Notes under the pieces: model-generated | Told to the model about the DNA's origin: nothing | The model's input: the letters and a program-made list of their open reading frames with translations, nothing else | Database searches by the model: none | Made by a program: the position numbers and the translations under genes | Shown: positions 36,178 through 45,203 of the stretch, one piece after another | Position numbering within the stretch: position 1 is the stretch's first letter | Layout of the letters: each line of letters begins with the position of its first letter | Assembly: GCF_030160015.1 (NCBI RefSeq) | Contig: NZ_BSNN01000002.1 | Span: 930,001-994,000, forward strand | Direction of reading: 5' to 3' | Length of the DNA: 64,000 nt | DNA from: Amylibacter marinus | Lineage (GTDB): Bacteria > Pseudomonadota > Alphaproteobacteria > Rhodobacterales > Rhodobacteraceae

Positions 36178-36647
36178 GCATTTATGAAGATATCGCAGAA
36201 TTCGCCAGCGCATTACCGCGTGGGAAATCACTGGTTGGGTTAGATCTGGGCACCAAGACCATTGGCGTGGCGGTATCGGATCGGTTGTGGTCTATTGCGA
36301 CGCCCCGTGAAACCATCAAGCGTAAAAAATTCGGCCTTGATGCAACCGCGCTAGAGGTGATCCTTGCGCAGGCTGATGCGGGTGGCATTCTGTTGGGCCT
36401 ACCGATGAATATGGATGGCACCGAGGGTGCCCGGTGCCAATCTACCCGCGCCTTTGCGCGCAATTTAGCCGCGCGCATTGACTTGCCCATCGGATATTGG
36501 GACGAACGCCTATCGACCGTGGCCGCCGAGCGTGCCCTGATCGAGGCGGATATGAGCCGCGCCAAACGCGCCGAGACCATTGATCATGTGGCGGCAGGGT
36601 ATATTTTGCAGGGAGCCTTGGATCGATTAGGGCATCTGGCGTCATGA
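36174..36647 (+). CDS. ruvX: Putative pre-16S rRNA nuclease / Holliday junction resolvase YqgF
   Basis: 157-residue RNase H-like YqgF/RuvX protein. The first catalytic motif is LVGLDLGTKTIGVAVSD near residue 20; GILLGLPMNMDGTEG is the second; YWDERLSTVAAERAL and DHVAAGYILQGALDR finish the family pattern. In Escherichia coli it matures the 5' end of 16S rRNA; a Holliday resolvase role was first proposed. The start overlaps the ccmI stop and the stop overlaps the DUF1289 start (ATGA both times). Confidence 0.92.
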   Translation: MSIYEDIAEFASALPRGKSLVGLDLGTKTIGVAVSDRLWSIATPRETIKRKKFGLDATALEVILAQADAGGILLGLPMNMDGTEGARCQSTRAFARNLAARIDLPIGYWDERLSTVAAERALIEADMSRAKRAETIDHVAAGYILQGALDRLGHLAS

Positions 36648-36868
36648 GCGATGATATTTGGGCACGCGCAGAAATTGAAAGCCCCTGTGTGAAAGTATGC
36701 GTTATGCACCGCGAGAGCGATCTATGCATGGGCTGTTATCGCAACCGTCAGGAATTGGCATTATGGGGCAGTATGAGCAGCGAAGAGCGTAAAGCGATTA
36801 TGGCAGAATTGCCCGGCCGCGCGCATCTGGTAAAGGGCCAGAGACGCAAACGCGGCCCCAGACCCTAG
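36644..36868 (+). CDS. DUF1289 domain protein
   Basis: 74-residue protein with the DUF1289 signature: SPCVKVCVMHRESDLCMGCYRNRQELALWGSMSSEERKAIMAEL. Four cysteines (C-x3-C, C-x2-C) could bind a metal or Fe-S cluster. The family is common and short; its function is unknown. The C terminus is basic (KGQRRKRGPRP). Translationally coupled to ruvX. Confidence 0.88.
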   Translation: MSDDIWARAEIESPCVKVCVMHRESDLCMGCYRNRQELALWGSMSSEERKAIMAELPGRAHLVKGQRRKRGPRP

Positions 36869-36877
36869 GCGCGGGAT

Positions 36878-37897
36878 CTAGGCGATCTTGCGTTGTCGCT
36901 CTTGGGCGATTTGCACCTGTTCATATGCGGCGCGCAGCGTATCGACCCCTGCGCCCTCTAAATGCGCGTGATCAGACAGGTATCGTTTCCAGTGCCGCGC
37001 ACCGGTTTCACCGGCGAACAACCCCAGCATATGTCGCGTAATTTGATTCAGACGGCCACCAGCCCCGAGATGGGCTTCGATATAAGGCAGGAATTCCTCG
37101 ATCACTTGGCCTGCTGATTTGGGCGGTTGTGCATCCCCAAACAGCGCATCGGCCTGTGCCAAGACCTGCATCGGGCGGTGATATGCCGCGCGCCCGATCA
37201 TCACGCCATCTAGGCCCTGATCAAGGTGCGCTTGCGCATCTGCCAGCGTTTCTATACCGCCATTGATTGCGATTTCCAGATCGGGAAACTCGGTTTTCAT
37301 CCGGTGCACCAACGGATAATCCAGCGGCGGCACATCGCGGTTTTGTTTGGGGCTTAGGCCCTGTAGCCAAGCCTTGCGCGCGTGGATTGCAAAGGATTTC
37401 ACCCCTGCTCCAGAAACGATCTTCAGAAAATCAGGCAAGACATCATCGGGGTTTTGATCATCAACACCAATGCGGCACTTGACCGTAACTTCGATATCCC
37501 CAGCCGCCGAGATCATCGCCGATACGCATTCTGCCACCAGTTCTGGTTCTTGCATCAGCACGGCGCCAAAGCGCCCCGATTGCACCCGATCCGATGGGCA
37601 GCCCACATTCAGGTTAACCTCGTCATAGCCCGCATCAACCCCCATGCGTGTGGCCTCGGCCAACTCGGCAGGGTTGGAACCACCGATTTGCAGCGCTACG
37701 GGATGTTCGCCGGTATTAAAAGCCAGCAGGCGCGCACCATCCCCATGCACCAAGGCCGGGGCTGTGACCATTTCCGTATACAAAAGAGTATTGCGCGAGA
37801 TCACACGGTGCAGAGCACGGCAATGAGTATCCGTCCAATCCATCATCGGGGCGACGGAAAGGCGTCGGTTGATTTTATCGCATGCATGTTTGGTCAT
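36878..37897 (-). CDS. dusA: tRNA-dihydrouridine(20/20a) synthase DusA
   Basis: 339-residue FMN enzyme reducing uridines in the tRNA D-loop. The family opening RLSVAPMMDWTDTHCRALHRVIS, the catalytic cysteine in NLNVGCPSDRVQSGRFGAVLM near residue 100, AIHARKAWLQGLSPKQNRDVPPL and the phosphate-binding GVMIGRAAYHRP are all present. The WLQGLSPK and RDIPPL-like segment is specific to the DusA branch. Convergent with DUF1289. Confidence 0.94.
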   Translation of the reverse strand: MTKHACDKINRRLSVAPMMDWTDTHCRALHRVISRNTLLYTEMVTAPALVHGDGARLLAFNTGEHPVALQIGGSNPAELAEATRMGVDAGYDEVNLNVGCPSDRVQSGRFGAVLMQEPELVAECVSAMISAAGDIEVTVKCRIGVDDQNPDDVLPDFLKIVSGAGVKSFAIHARKAWLQGLSPKQNRDVPPLDYPLVHRMKTEFPDLEIAINGGIETLADAQAHLDQGLDGVMIGRAAYHRPMQVLAQADALFGDAQPPKSAGQVIEEFLPYIEAHLGAGGRLNQITRHMLGLFAGETGARHWKRYLSDHAHLEGAGVDTLRAAYEQVQIAQERQRKIA

Positions 37898-37952
37898 GAG
37901 CGGTGTTTACTGTGGCGGCGCGGGATTGTCACGCGGTGAGTGCGCCGCAAAG

Positions 37953-37974
37953 CCCCCCGCCATGGGCGGAGGGG
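37953..37974 (-). terminator. Terminator-like hairpin after the ABC ATPase gene
   Basis: On the minus strand a GC-rich hairpin (CCCTCCGCC / GGCGGGGGG, loop CAT) followed by CTTTG lies just past the stop of the ATPase gene. The T run is short, so termination is only likely. Confidence 0.45.
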
Positions 37975-37980
37975 AGATGA

Positions 37981-39042
37981 TCAACGCAGTCGTGCCTCGG
38001 ATTCTGCATCAAAGAACATAGCATGTTCAGCCTCAAAGACCACATCCACGGTGGTGTTGGGGGCAATGGGATCATCCCCCTTGGTCTCTACGGTGATGCG
38101 CTCGCCCGTTGGGGTGGTTAGGTAATCATAGGCGACCCCGCCCAACCGTTCGCGCAGGTTCACCACGATGCCAGATTTTGCCTCGGTGACCGCCAGATGT
38201 TGTGGGCGCAGACCCACGGTAATGGCAGCGCCATTCGCCGGTAGGGACACATCAGTTTTGATCAGCGTATCGTTTAGCGCGGGCACACGCACGCCGCCCT
38301 GATCCACCACACCATTTAAGAAGTTCATGGAAGGCGAACCGATAAAGCCAGCCACAAATTTATTGTCCGGGTTTTGGTAGAGCTCCATTGGGCTACCGAC
38401 CTGTTCGATATTCCCAGCACGCAGAACCACGATTTTGTCCGCTAGGGTCATGGCCTCGACCTGATCATGGGTCACATAGATCATGGTGGTGCCCAGTTCT
38501 TTGTGCAGGCGGGCGATTTCCACACGCATATCTACGCGCAATTCCGCATCAAGATTAGACAGTGGTTCATCGAACAAGAATACATCGGGGCCGCGCACAA
38601 TGGCGCGCCCGATTGCCACACGTTGGCGTTGGCCACCAGACAGGGCCTTGGGTTTACGATCTAGGTAGGGGCCGAGCTGCAGTATTTCGCTGGCTTTGGC
38701 CACTTTTTCGTCGATTTCTGCCTTGGGAACACCATTCATTTTCAGGCCGAACCCGACGTTTTGTTCCACCGTCATATGCGGGTAAAGCGCATAGGTTTGG
38801 AACACCATCGCCACGCCGCGCTCTGCGGGGTCGGCGTTGGTAACATCGCGCGCGCCGATGTGGATCTGGCCATCGCTCGTATCCTCTAGGCCTGCGATCA
38901 TACGCAGCAGTGTTGATTTACCACAGCCCGATGGGCCAACAAAGACGCAAAATTCCCCGTCTTCGATTTGTAGGTCAACGCCATGGATGACCTGGGTTTT
39001 GCCGTAGCGTTTGATCGCCCCTTTGAGTGTTACTCCTGACAT
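37981..39042 (-). CDS. ABC transporter ATP-binding protein (MsmK/UgpC/MalK type)
   Basis: 353-residue sugar-type ABC ATPase. Walker [10 protein letters not shown] at about 36-44, Q-loop [10 protein letters not shown], signature [15 protein letters not shown] near 135, Walker [13 protein letters not shown] and switch THDQVEAM are intact; a C-terminal TOBE/OB domain (about 240-353) completes the MalK shape. It energises CUT1 permeases such as those encoded 2.3 kb away on the opposite strand. It follows the IclR gene by 40 bases, so regulator and ATPase form a minus-strand pair facing away from the galactoside operon. Confidence 0.93.
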   Translation of the reverse strand: MSGVTLKGAIKRYGKTQVIHGVDLQIEDGEFCVFVGPSGCGKSTLLRMIAGLEDTSDGQIHIGARDVTNADPAERGVAMVFQTYALYPHMTVEQNVGFGLKMNGVPKAEIDEKVAKASEILQLGPYLDRKPKALSGGQRQRVAIGRAIVRGPDVFLFDEPLSNLDAELRVDMRVEIARLHKELGTTMIYVTHDQVEAMTLADKIVVLRAGNIEQVGSPMELYQNPDNKFVAGFIGSPSMNFLNGVVDQGGVRVPALNDTLIKTDVSLPANGAAITVGLRPQHLAVTEAKSGIVVNLRERLGGVAYDYLTTPTGERITVETKGDDPIAPNTTVDVVFEAEHAMFFDAESEARLR

Positions 39043-39082
39043 TATTGGTCCTTTCCCAATTGCGCCTTGTGATGCGCGGTGT

Positions 39083-39862
39083 TCATGATGGAAACTGCCA
39101 TGATGTGGCCTCGTCTCCGATTAATTTTGCGGTTTTCAGCAAGGGCTGGCGAAACTGTTTCAAGGCTTCGGTATCGAAACGTGTTGTGGCGCTGGCGATT
39201 GATATCGCGCCCACGATACGCCCATTGGTCGACAGGATGGGGGCCGCAATTGAATTGATGCCCTGTTCGTGTTCTTCGTGATCAAAGGCGATGCCTGATT
39301 TCCGAATTTTGGCCAGCTCTTCTGACAGGTCATCAGCACTACCCTTGGTTGTGGTTGTGAATTTGTAGAAGGATTGCTGCTGCAGGACGATCTGAAGGCG
39401 CTTGGGTGCCAGGAAGGCCAGCATAGCCTTGCCAACACCTGTGCAATAGGCCGGTGCCACATGCCCCACCTGTGCCAAAGTTTCGAATCGGTCAGTGGCG
39501 CGCAGCTTGTCTACGAACAGAACCTGCCCATTATCAAGCTGTGCAAGGTGCACAGCCTCGCCCACTTCTGTGGCCAGCTGTTCTAGGAAGGGGCGCGCGA
39601 TGGGGGCAAGGGATGCGTTTTTCCATGCGGCATGGGCCAGCCGCATTAGGCGAATGCCCAGAGAATAGGCGCCGGTATCCGTATCTAGGCTAAGCATTTG
39701 TTGATTGGTCAGGGTTTGAAGGAATCTGAACAAGGTCGCCTTTGGGTATGGGCTGTCTTGGAGCAATTCAGAGAACTTTACCGGTCGCCCATAGGCAGCA
39801 ACTTGGTCAAGCACCTCCAGTGCTTTGCCCACCGTTCCGTCAGCTTTGACAGGTTTATCCAT
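39083..39862 (-). CDS. IclR family transcriptional regulator
   Basis: 259-residue regulator. The N-terminal winged helix has [25 protein letters not shown] ... [18 protein letters not shown]; the C-terminal effector-binding IclR domain has [33 protein letters not shown] and [34 protein letters not shown]. It diverges from the galactoside transporter operon across 140 bases that hold a palindrome fitting an IclR dimer, so it probably controls this locus in response to galactose or a downstream sugar acid. Confidence 0.9.
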   Translation of the reverse strand: MDKPVKADGTVGKALEVLDQVAAYGRPVKFSELLQDSPYPKATLFRFLQTLTNQQMLSLDTDTGAYSLGIRLMRLAHAAWKNASLAPIARPFLEQLATEVGEAVHLAQLDNGQVLFVDKLRATDRFETLAQVGHVAPAYCTGVGKAMLAFLAPKRLQIVLQQQSFYKFTTTTKGSADDLSEELAKIRKSGIAFDHEEHEQGINSIAAPILSTNGRIVGAISIASATTRFDTEALKQFRQPLLKTAKLIGDEATSWQFPS

Positions 39863-39934
39863 GTGTTCCTCCCTGGGGATTCGGGTCAGAATCCCAACAA
39901 CCCCGTTGACATTTGTAGCGAGTCACGTCAGAGT

Positions 39935-39970
39935 TTTCAATACTTGATACTAAGTTTCAATATATGAAAC
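39935..39970. promoter_or_regulatory. Operator-like palindromes between IclR gene and galactoside operon
   Basis: GTTTCAATATATGAAAC (39954-39970) is a perfect palindrome with 6-bp arms and a 5-base centre. Just left of it, GTTTTCAATACTTGATAC (about 39933-39950) resembles a weaker copy. The pair lies about 33-70 bases before the binding-protein start, where a repressor would cover the promoter. Binding by the adjacent IclR protein is inferred. Confidence 0.6.
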
Positions 39971-40002
39971 CAATAGTCAACAGGGACCCTAGGGAGGAAA
40001 CT

Positions 40003-41259
40003 ATGTTCCAATACTCAAAAACTCTGCTGGCCGCGCTGGCCGCAGCCACAACCTTGGCGGGCAATGCCAGTGCCGACAACTTGACGGGTGATCTAAAGAT
40101 CTTCTTGGATACGTCCAACCCAGCACCCCGCGCCACAATGGAAGCCATGATCGCGCGCTTCCAGGCCAAGAACCCCGAGATGAACATCGAAACAACGGTG
40201 ATTGATCGCGAAGCTTATAAAACCCAGATCCGCAACTTTCTGACGGCCAATGCACCGGATGTTGCCACATGGTATGCGGCCAACCGCATGACACCTTATG
40301 TGAATGCGGGCCTGTTCGAGGATGTATCTGATCTATGGGCAGAGCCAGAGATAGCAGAAAACCTTGCATCAACCAAGGGTGCCATGACCATCGATGGCAA
40401 GCAGTGGGGTGTGCCATACACCTACTATCAATGGGGCGTTTACTACCGCGCCGATATCTACAAGGAGCTGGGCCTAAGTGAGCCTGCGAATTTTGATGAG
40501 ATGGTTTCCAACTGTGAGGCTGTTATCGCCTCTGGTCGTAAATGTTACACAATTGGTACCAAGTGGTTGTGGACGGCATCTGGCTGGTTTGATTATTTGA
40601 ACATGCGCACGCATGGGTTTGATTTCCATATGCAATTGGCGCGTGGCGAGATTGCGTGGACAGATGACCGTGTGCGCGAAACATTTGCCAACTGGCAGCG
40701 TTTGGTTGATTTAGGCGCCTTTGTTGATGACCACCAGAACAAAGACTGGCAGCAATCTCTACCGTTCTTGGTATCCGGTGATGCGGCGGCGATCCTAAAG
40801 GGCAACTTTGCCGTGGCCCCCTTGCGCGAAGCAGGTCTTACCGATGATCAGCTGGACTTTCACCAGTTCCCAGCCATCACACCGGGCATTGAATTGGCAG
40901 AAGATGCGCCAACAGACACGTTCCACATCCCAACGAATGCACAAAACAAAGACAACGCCCGTGCGTTCCTGCGCTTTGTGGTATCTGCGGAAGAGCAAAC
41001 CGAGATCAACAACGGCAAGAACCTAGGGCAGTTGCCTGTGAACGCAAAATCAAGCGTTGACGACGACAAGTTCCTGCAAAAAGGTTTCGAGATGCTGTCT
41101 ACCAATAGCCCCGGTGGTGTAGCACAGTTCTTTGACCGTGATTACCCGGCAGAAATGGCCAAGGCGGCCATGGAAGGCATGCAAGAGTTCATGGTTTTCC
41201 CAGACAACTTGGATGATATCCTAGAGCGTCTGGAAGCCGTGCGCCAAGATAGCAAGTAA
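40003..41259 (+). CDS. ABC transporter substrate-binding protein (galactoside locus)
   Basis: 418-residue periplasmic binding protein of the CUT1 sugar family. Signal peptide at about residues 1-24 (MFQYSKTLLAALAAATTLAG, cleavage after NASA). Mature features: GDLKIFLDTSNPAP, a SBP cluster-B type core with APDVATWYAANRMTPYVNAGLFEDVSDLW, and WGVPYTYYQWGVYYRADIYKELGL. I start at 40003 because AGGGAGGAAA lies directly upstream; an in-frame ATG at 39964 falls inside the operator. A stem-loop after its stop probably keeps its expression above that of the permeases. Confidence 0.92.
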   Translation: MFQYSKTLLAALAAATTLAGNASADNLTGDLKIFLDTSNPAPRATMEAMIARFQAKNPEMNIETTVIDREAYKTQIRNFLTANAPDVATWYAANRMTPYVNAGLFEDVSDLWAEPEIAENLASTKGAMTIDGKQWGVPYTYYQWGVYYRADIYKELGLSEPANFDEMVSNCEAVIASGRKCYTIGTKWLWTASGWFDYLNMRTHGFDFHMQLARGEIAWTDDRVRETFANWQRLVDLGAFVDDHQNKDWQQSLPFLVSGDAAAILKGNFAVAPLREAGLTDDQLDFHQFPAITPGIELAEDAPTDTFHIPTNAQNKDNARAFLRFVVSAEEQTEINNGKNLGQLPVNAKSSVDDDKFLQKGFEMLSTNSPGGVAQFFDRDYPAEMAKAAMEGMQEFMVFPDNLDDILERLEAVRQDSK

Positions 41260-41269
41260 TCCATAATCT

Positions 41270-41296
41270 GTGACGCGCAGCCCGCCTGCGCGTCAC
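41270..41296 (+). terminator. Stem-loop between binding protein and permease genes
   Basis: Perfect 11-bp stem GTGACGCGCAG / CTGCGCGTCAC with a 5-base loop, 11 bases after the binding-protein stop and without a following T run. In ABC operons such hairpins commonly act as partial terminators or protect the upstream mRNA from 3' decay, raising binding protein relative to permeases. Confidence 0.75.
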
Positions 41297-41381
41297 GCGA
41301 CGATCTGTCGCCAATGACAAGCGCCCATGGGGTGCTTTTCCCTGACGACTGGCATCAATTGCCACGAAAGCGAGGCCCCTA

Positions 41382-42275
41382 ATGTACAGCTGGTATAAAA
41401 GAAACCAAATCGCCGCCACACCGTGGCTGTTTTTGATCCCTGCATTGATCATGTTTGCGATGTATGTGATCTATCCGATTTTGCAGAGCTTTAATCTATC
41501 TCTCTACAAATGGGATGGGCTTGGAGATGCCGAATATGTAGGGCTGGCCAACTACGAAAAATTGCTGCTGCGTGACCGCGCCTTTGAAATTTCCATGTGG
41601 AACAATGCCAAATGGCTGGCGTTTTATTTGCTGGCGATCCCTGGTGGGCTGTTTATTGCGCTGTTCCTTAATCAAACGGTGCGGGGCATTCGCCTGTATA
41701 AATCGCTGTTCTTCTTTCCCTTTGTGATTTCGCAAATCGTTGTGGGGCTGGTGTTCACGTGGTTTTATGACCCGACATTCGGCCTGTTCAATGCTATAAT
41801 TGGCGTGGTGGGATTGGGCCCTGTGAATGTTTTGGGTGATCCTCAGCTGGCGACATATGGTATTATTGCCGCAGGCCTGTGGCCGCAAACCGCCTACTGC
41901 ATGATCCTGTATCTAACGGGACTGAATGCGGTAGACCCCGAACAAATCGAAGCCGCGCGCCTTGATGGGGCTAAGGGGATGCGAATGCTGTGGCATGTGA
42001 TCCTACCCCAGTTACGCCCTGCTACATTCATTGCCTTTGTGGTGACGATTATCGGTGCCCTGCGCTCGTTTGATTTGATTTCGATCATGACCAATGGCGG
42101 GCCATTTGGATCCACGCGGGTGCTCAGCTTTTATATGTTCGAAAAATCCTTGTCTGAATATGGGTTCAAAATGGGATATGGCGCGGCCATTGCGGTGGTG
42201 CTGTTCCTGTTGATGCTGATCTTTATCGGCTATTTCCTATGGCGGATGTACCAAGACGAAAAAGGAGGTCACTGA
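41382..42275 (+). CDS. Sugar ABC transporter permease (MalF/UgpA type)
   Basis: 297-residue inner-membrane permease with six predicted helices; the first is near residue 14-34 (PWLFLIPALIMFAMYVIYPI). The cytoplasmic EAA loop that contacts the ATPase is EAARLDGAKGMRMLWHVILPQLRPA near residue 187. Pairs with the next permease to form the channel for the galactoside importer. Two bases separate the genes. Confidence 0.93.
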   Translation: MYSWYKRNQIAATPWLFLIPALIMFAMYVIYPILQSFNLSLYKWDGLGDAEYVGLANYEKLLLRDRAFEISMWNNAKWLAFYLLAIPGGLFIALFLNQTVRGIRLYKSLFFFPFVISQIVVGLVFTWFYDPTFGLFNAIIGVVGLGPVNVLGDPQLATYGIIAAGLWPQTAYCMILYLTGLNAVDPEQIEAARLDGAKGMRMLWHVILPQLRPATFIAFVVTIIGALRSFDLISIMTNGGPFGSTRVLSFYMFEKSLSEYGFKMGYGAAIAVVLFLLMLIFIGYFLWRMYQDEKGGH

Positions 42276-42276
42276 T

Positions 42277-43122
42277 ATGTTTCCTGCACCTATTGAAAAA
42301 GCATCGCGCGGCGCGCGCATTACCTATCAAACCATGTTGCCGTTTGTCTTGGTTTTATGGTTGGCCCCCCTGATCGCAGTGGCGCTGTTTTCAGTACGCC
42401 CTGCGGCGGATTTCACCGCCGGCAACTATTGGGGGCTGCCGTCATCTTGGGAATTCATTGCCAACTATGGGCAGGTGTTCACCTCGTCTATGCCGCGCTA
42501 TATCCTGAATTCTTTTATGATTACCATACCCACGGTAATCGGCGCCGTTGCGCTTAGTGCGATGGCGGGGTTTGCCTTGGGGGTTTACCGCTTTCGCGGA
42601 AATTTGATTTTGTTCTTCCTGTTTATTGCCGGTAATTTTGTGCCTTTTCAGATCTTGATGATCCCAGTGCGCGATCTGACCTTGGATATGGGGCTATACA
42701 ATACCAAAACAGGGCTGGTTCTGTTTCACGTGGCCTTCCAAACGGGGTTCTGCACGCTGTTTATGCGCAATTTCATCCGCGCCCTGCCCTTTGATCTGAT
42801 CGAGGCGGCGCGCGTAGAGGGCATTGCAGAATGGCGGATATTCTGGTTTGTGGTTCTACCCCTGATGAAGCCCGCGCTAGCGGCGCTGGCGGTACTGATT
42901 TTCACCTTTATCTGGAACGATTATTTCTGGGCGGTGGTCTTAACCCAAGGTGAGGCGGCCCAACCTGTGACCGCAGGGATCACCAGCTTTAACGCCCAAT
43001 TTCGCGCCATGTATCATTTGATGTCGGCTGGTTCCATTATTGCGGCCCTACCCCCTGTTGCTATGTTTTTTCTAATGCAGAAGCACTTCATCGCGGGCCT
43101 GACATTGGGTGCCGTAAAATGA
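42277..43122 (+). CDS. Sugar ABC transporter permease (MalG/UgpE type)
   Basis: 281-residue second permease. The EAA loop reads LIEAARVEGIAEWRIFWFVVLPLMKPALA near residue 171, and the C terminus ends FFLMQKHFIAGLTLGAVK, the standard MalG-type ending. An AAAGGAGG ribosome binding site sits at the end of the preceding permease. Its stop overlaps the start of the alpha-galactosidase gene by four bases, tying import and hydrolysis in one transcript. Confidence 0.94.
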   Translation: MFPAPIEKASRGARITYQTMLPFVLVLWLAPLIAVALFSVRPAADFTAGNYWGLPSSWEFIANYGQVFTSSMPRYILNSFMITIPTVIGAVALSAMAGFALGVYRFRGNLILFFLFIAGNFVPFQILMIPVRDLTLDMGLYNTKTGLVLFHVAFQTGFCTLFMRNFIRALPFDLIEAARVEGIAEWRIFWFVVLPLMKPALAALAVLIFTFIWNDYFWAVVLTQGEAAQPVTAGITSFNAQFRAMYHLMSAGSIIAALPPVAMFFLMQKHFIAGLTLGAVK

Positions 43123-45203
43123 TCCAAACATGGCGCTTGGATTCGCCTGACCAGACATTGGTATTTGCGACCCAAGATCAATGCCTACCGCGTGTTCTCT
43201 ATTGGGGGAAATCACTACCCCTGACCGAGGATCTTGTGGCCCTTGTAATCAGCGGCGAAATGGATGTAACCGGCGGAATGCTGGATGCCAATCCGGATAT
43301 TTCGCTGTGCCCAGCGCAGGATCAGAATTTTCCCGGTCATTTAGGTATGGAGATTTTTGGTGCCGACGGTGCACCCGTTACCCCGCGCCTGCGCCTGCAA
43401 GAGGTGGATGTATCCGCCGATCAGCTGGTGTTCCACTGTGCCGACACGAATGCGGGCATCCGCTATAGCGCACACTTCTGCATCGATGCCACCACGGGAA
43501 TCATCACCACCAAGGCTCGCCTGCACTGCCAATCCCCGATGCGCCTGAATTGGCTGGCGGCCCCCGTATTGCCCGCCCCCCAAAACAGCATCGAGATGGT
43601 TGATTTCGCGGGGCGCTGGTGTGGTGAATTCCAGACCAATACCATCCCTTGGTCGTCGGGCATGCGATATCGCGAGAACCGCACTGGGCGCACTGGGCAC
43701 GAGCATTTTCCTGGCCTATACCTGCCCTGCACAGGGGCGCAGAACACAACCGGTTCGGTATATGCGCTGCATTATGGTTGGTCAGGCGGGCACGCCATGG
43801 TGGCAGAGGAATTACCAGACGGCCGTAGGCAGGTGCAATTTGGCCATGCCAAGGGGTCCCACAGGGATGCACGCCAAGAGTTTGAAACAGCACCTCTGTA
43901 TGCCATTTATTCCCCGCATGGGACAAATGGCTGTAGCATCGGATTTCAGCGCCACCTGCGCGACCAGATTGTAAAATTTCCCAATTCTGCCGCCCCGCGC
44001 CCTGTGCATTACAATTGCTGGGAGGCGGTCTATTTCGATCATAAGATCGACGAACTAAAGGATATCGCAACCCGCGCCCATGATCTGGGGGCAGAGCGGT
44101 TTGTTTTGGATGACGGCTGGTTTGGCCTGCGCGATGACGACACCAGCTCTTTGGGGGATTGGGACATTGATCCGCGCAAATACCCCGATGGGTTGGCCCC
44201 GCTAGTGGATCATGTCACAGGCCTTGGAATGGGATTTGGAATTTGGTTCGAGCCTGAAATGATCAACCCAGACAGCGCTACATACCGCGCCCACCCCGAT
44301 TGGATATTGGGTGCGCCAGATCAAATATTGGGCCGCCAGCAGATGGTACTGGATCTGCGCATTGGCGCGGTTCAGGACTATTTGTTTGAGAAAATTTCCA
44401 ACATTCTGTCCGCCTATGCGGTTGAGTATGTGAAGTGGGATCATAACCGCGTATTGCCGGTATCGGATGCGGCGCAGACCGAGGCGCTATATGTGCTGCT
44501 GGCGCGGCTGAACACTGCCTTTCCTTTGGTAGAGTTTGAAAGCTGTGCATCGGGCGGGGGGCGTATTGACTTTGGCATCCTGCATCACACCCACCGCGTC
44601 TGGTTATCTGACAGCAACGATGCGCTAGAGCGTTTGCAAATTCAGCACAATGCGGCCCTGTTTTTGCCCAGCATTGTCACCGGCAGCCATGTGGGCCCGC
44701 GCAATTGTCATACCTCTGGTCGGGTGATTGATATGGGCATGCGGGCATGGGTTGCCGCCCAGCGCCACATGGGGTTTGAAATGGATCCCCGCGAACTGAC
44801 GGATGACGAGGCCGATACATTGCGCACAGTCACCACATGGTGGAAAAGCAATCGCCATTGGATGGGGGATGCGGATATTCTGCGTCTGAATTCCGCTGAT
44901 CCAGCCGTTGTGGCCGAGCAGCAATTGTCCGCAGATGCCGGCCGCTTTGTGGTCTTTGCGGGTAAGGTTGCGACCAGCAGGCAGATCCTGCCGCGCCCCT
45001 TGCCTCTTACCCGCCTAGATCCGGATGCCATCTATCGCATCCAGCTGGTCAACCGCGCCGATCCCCCCACCCTGTCGCGCGCAGAGCAAGCCATCAAAAC
45101 ACAGCCACTTGATCTAAGTGGCGCATATTTAATGAACCATGGTCTGACCCTGCCGTGGACTTTCCCTACAACAATATGGGTTGTCGAAGGAAAACGGCTA
45201 TGA
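43119..45203 (+). CDS. GH36 alpha-galactosidase
   Basis: 694-residue cytoplasmic glycoside hydrolase that releases terminal alpha-linked galactose. The N-terminal beta-sandwich is followed by the TIM barrel: RFVLDDGWFGLRDDD, GIWFEPEMINPDSATYRAHPDWIL, nucleophile Asp in YVKWDHNR near residue 441, FESCASGGGRIDFG, and acid/base Asp in VWLSDSNDA near residue 498. No signal peptide, consistent with uptake before cleavage. Typical GH36 substrates are melibiose, raffinose and galactosylglycerols. ATGA overlaps at both ends of the gene show tight coupling. Confidence 0.94.
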   Translation: MIQTWRLDSPDQTLVFATQDQCLPRVLYWGKSLPLTEDLVALVISGEMDVTGGMLDANPDISLCPAQDQNFPGHLGMEIFGADGAPVTPRLRLQEVDVSADQLVFHCADTNAGIRYSAHFCIDATTGIITTKARLHCQSPMRLNWLAAPVLPAPQNSIEMVDFAGRWCGEFQTNTIPWSSGMRYRENRTGRTGHEHFPGLYLPCTGAQNTTGSVYALHYGWSGGHAMVAEELPDGRRQVQFGHAKGSHRDARQEFETAPLYAIYSPHGTNGCSIGFQRHLRDQIVKFPNSAAPRPVHYNCWEAVYFDHKIDELKDIATRAHDLGAERFVLDDGWFGLRDDDTSSLGDWDIDPRKYPDGLAPLVDHVTGLGMGFGIWFEPEMINPDSATYRAHPDWILGAPDQILGRQQMVLDLRIGAVQDYLFEKISNILSAYAVEYVKWDHNRVLPVSDAAQTEALYVLLARLNTAFPLVEFESCASGGGRIDFGILHHTHRVWLSDSNDALERLQIQHNAALFLPSIVTGSHVGPRNCHTSGRVIDMGMRAWVAAQRHMGFEMDPRELTDDEADTLRTVTTWWKSNRHWMGDADILRLNSADPAVVAEQQLSADAGRFVVFAGKVATSRQILPRPLPLTRLDPDAIYRIQLVNRADPPTLSRAEQAIKTQPLDLSGAYLMNHGLTLPWTFPTTIWVVEGKRL

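Noticed and set aside
39906-39911. TTGACA as -35 element for the galactoside operon
   Set aside because: No acceptable -10 element lies 16-18 bases downstream, so I did not call a promoter here.
43504-44070. 188-codon minus-strand frame inside the alpha-galactosidase gene
   Set aside because: Antisense shadow of a strongly supported GH36 gene; composition is untypical of protein.
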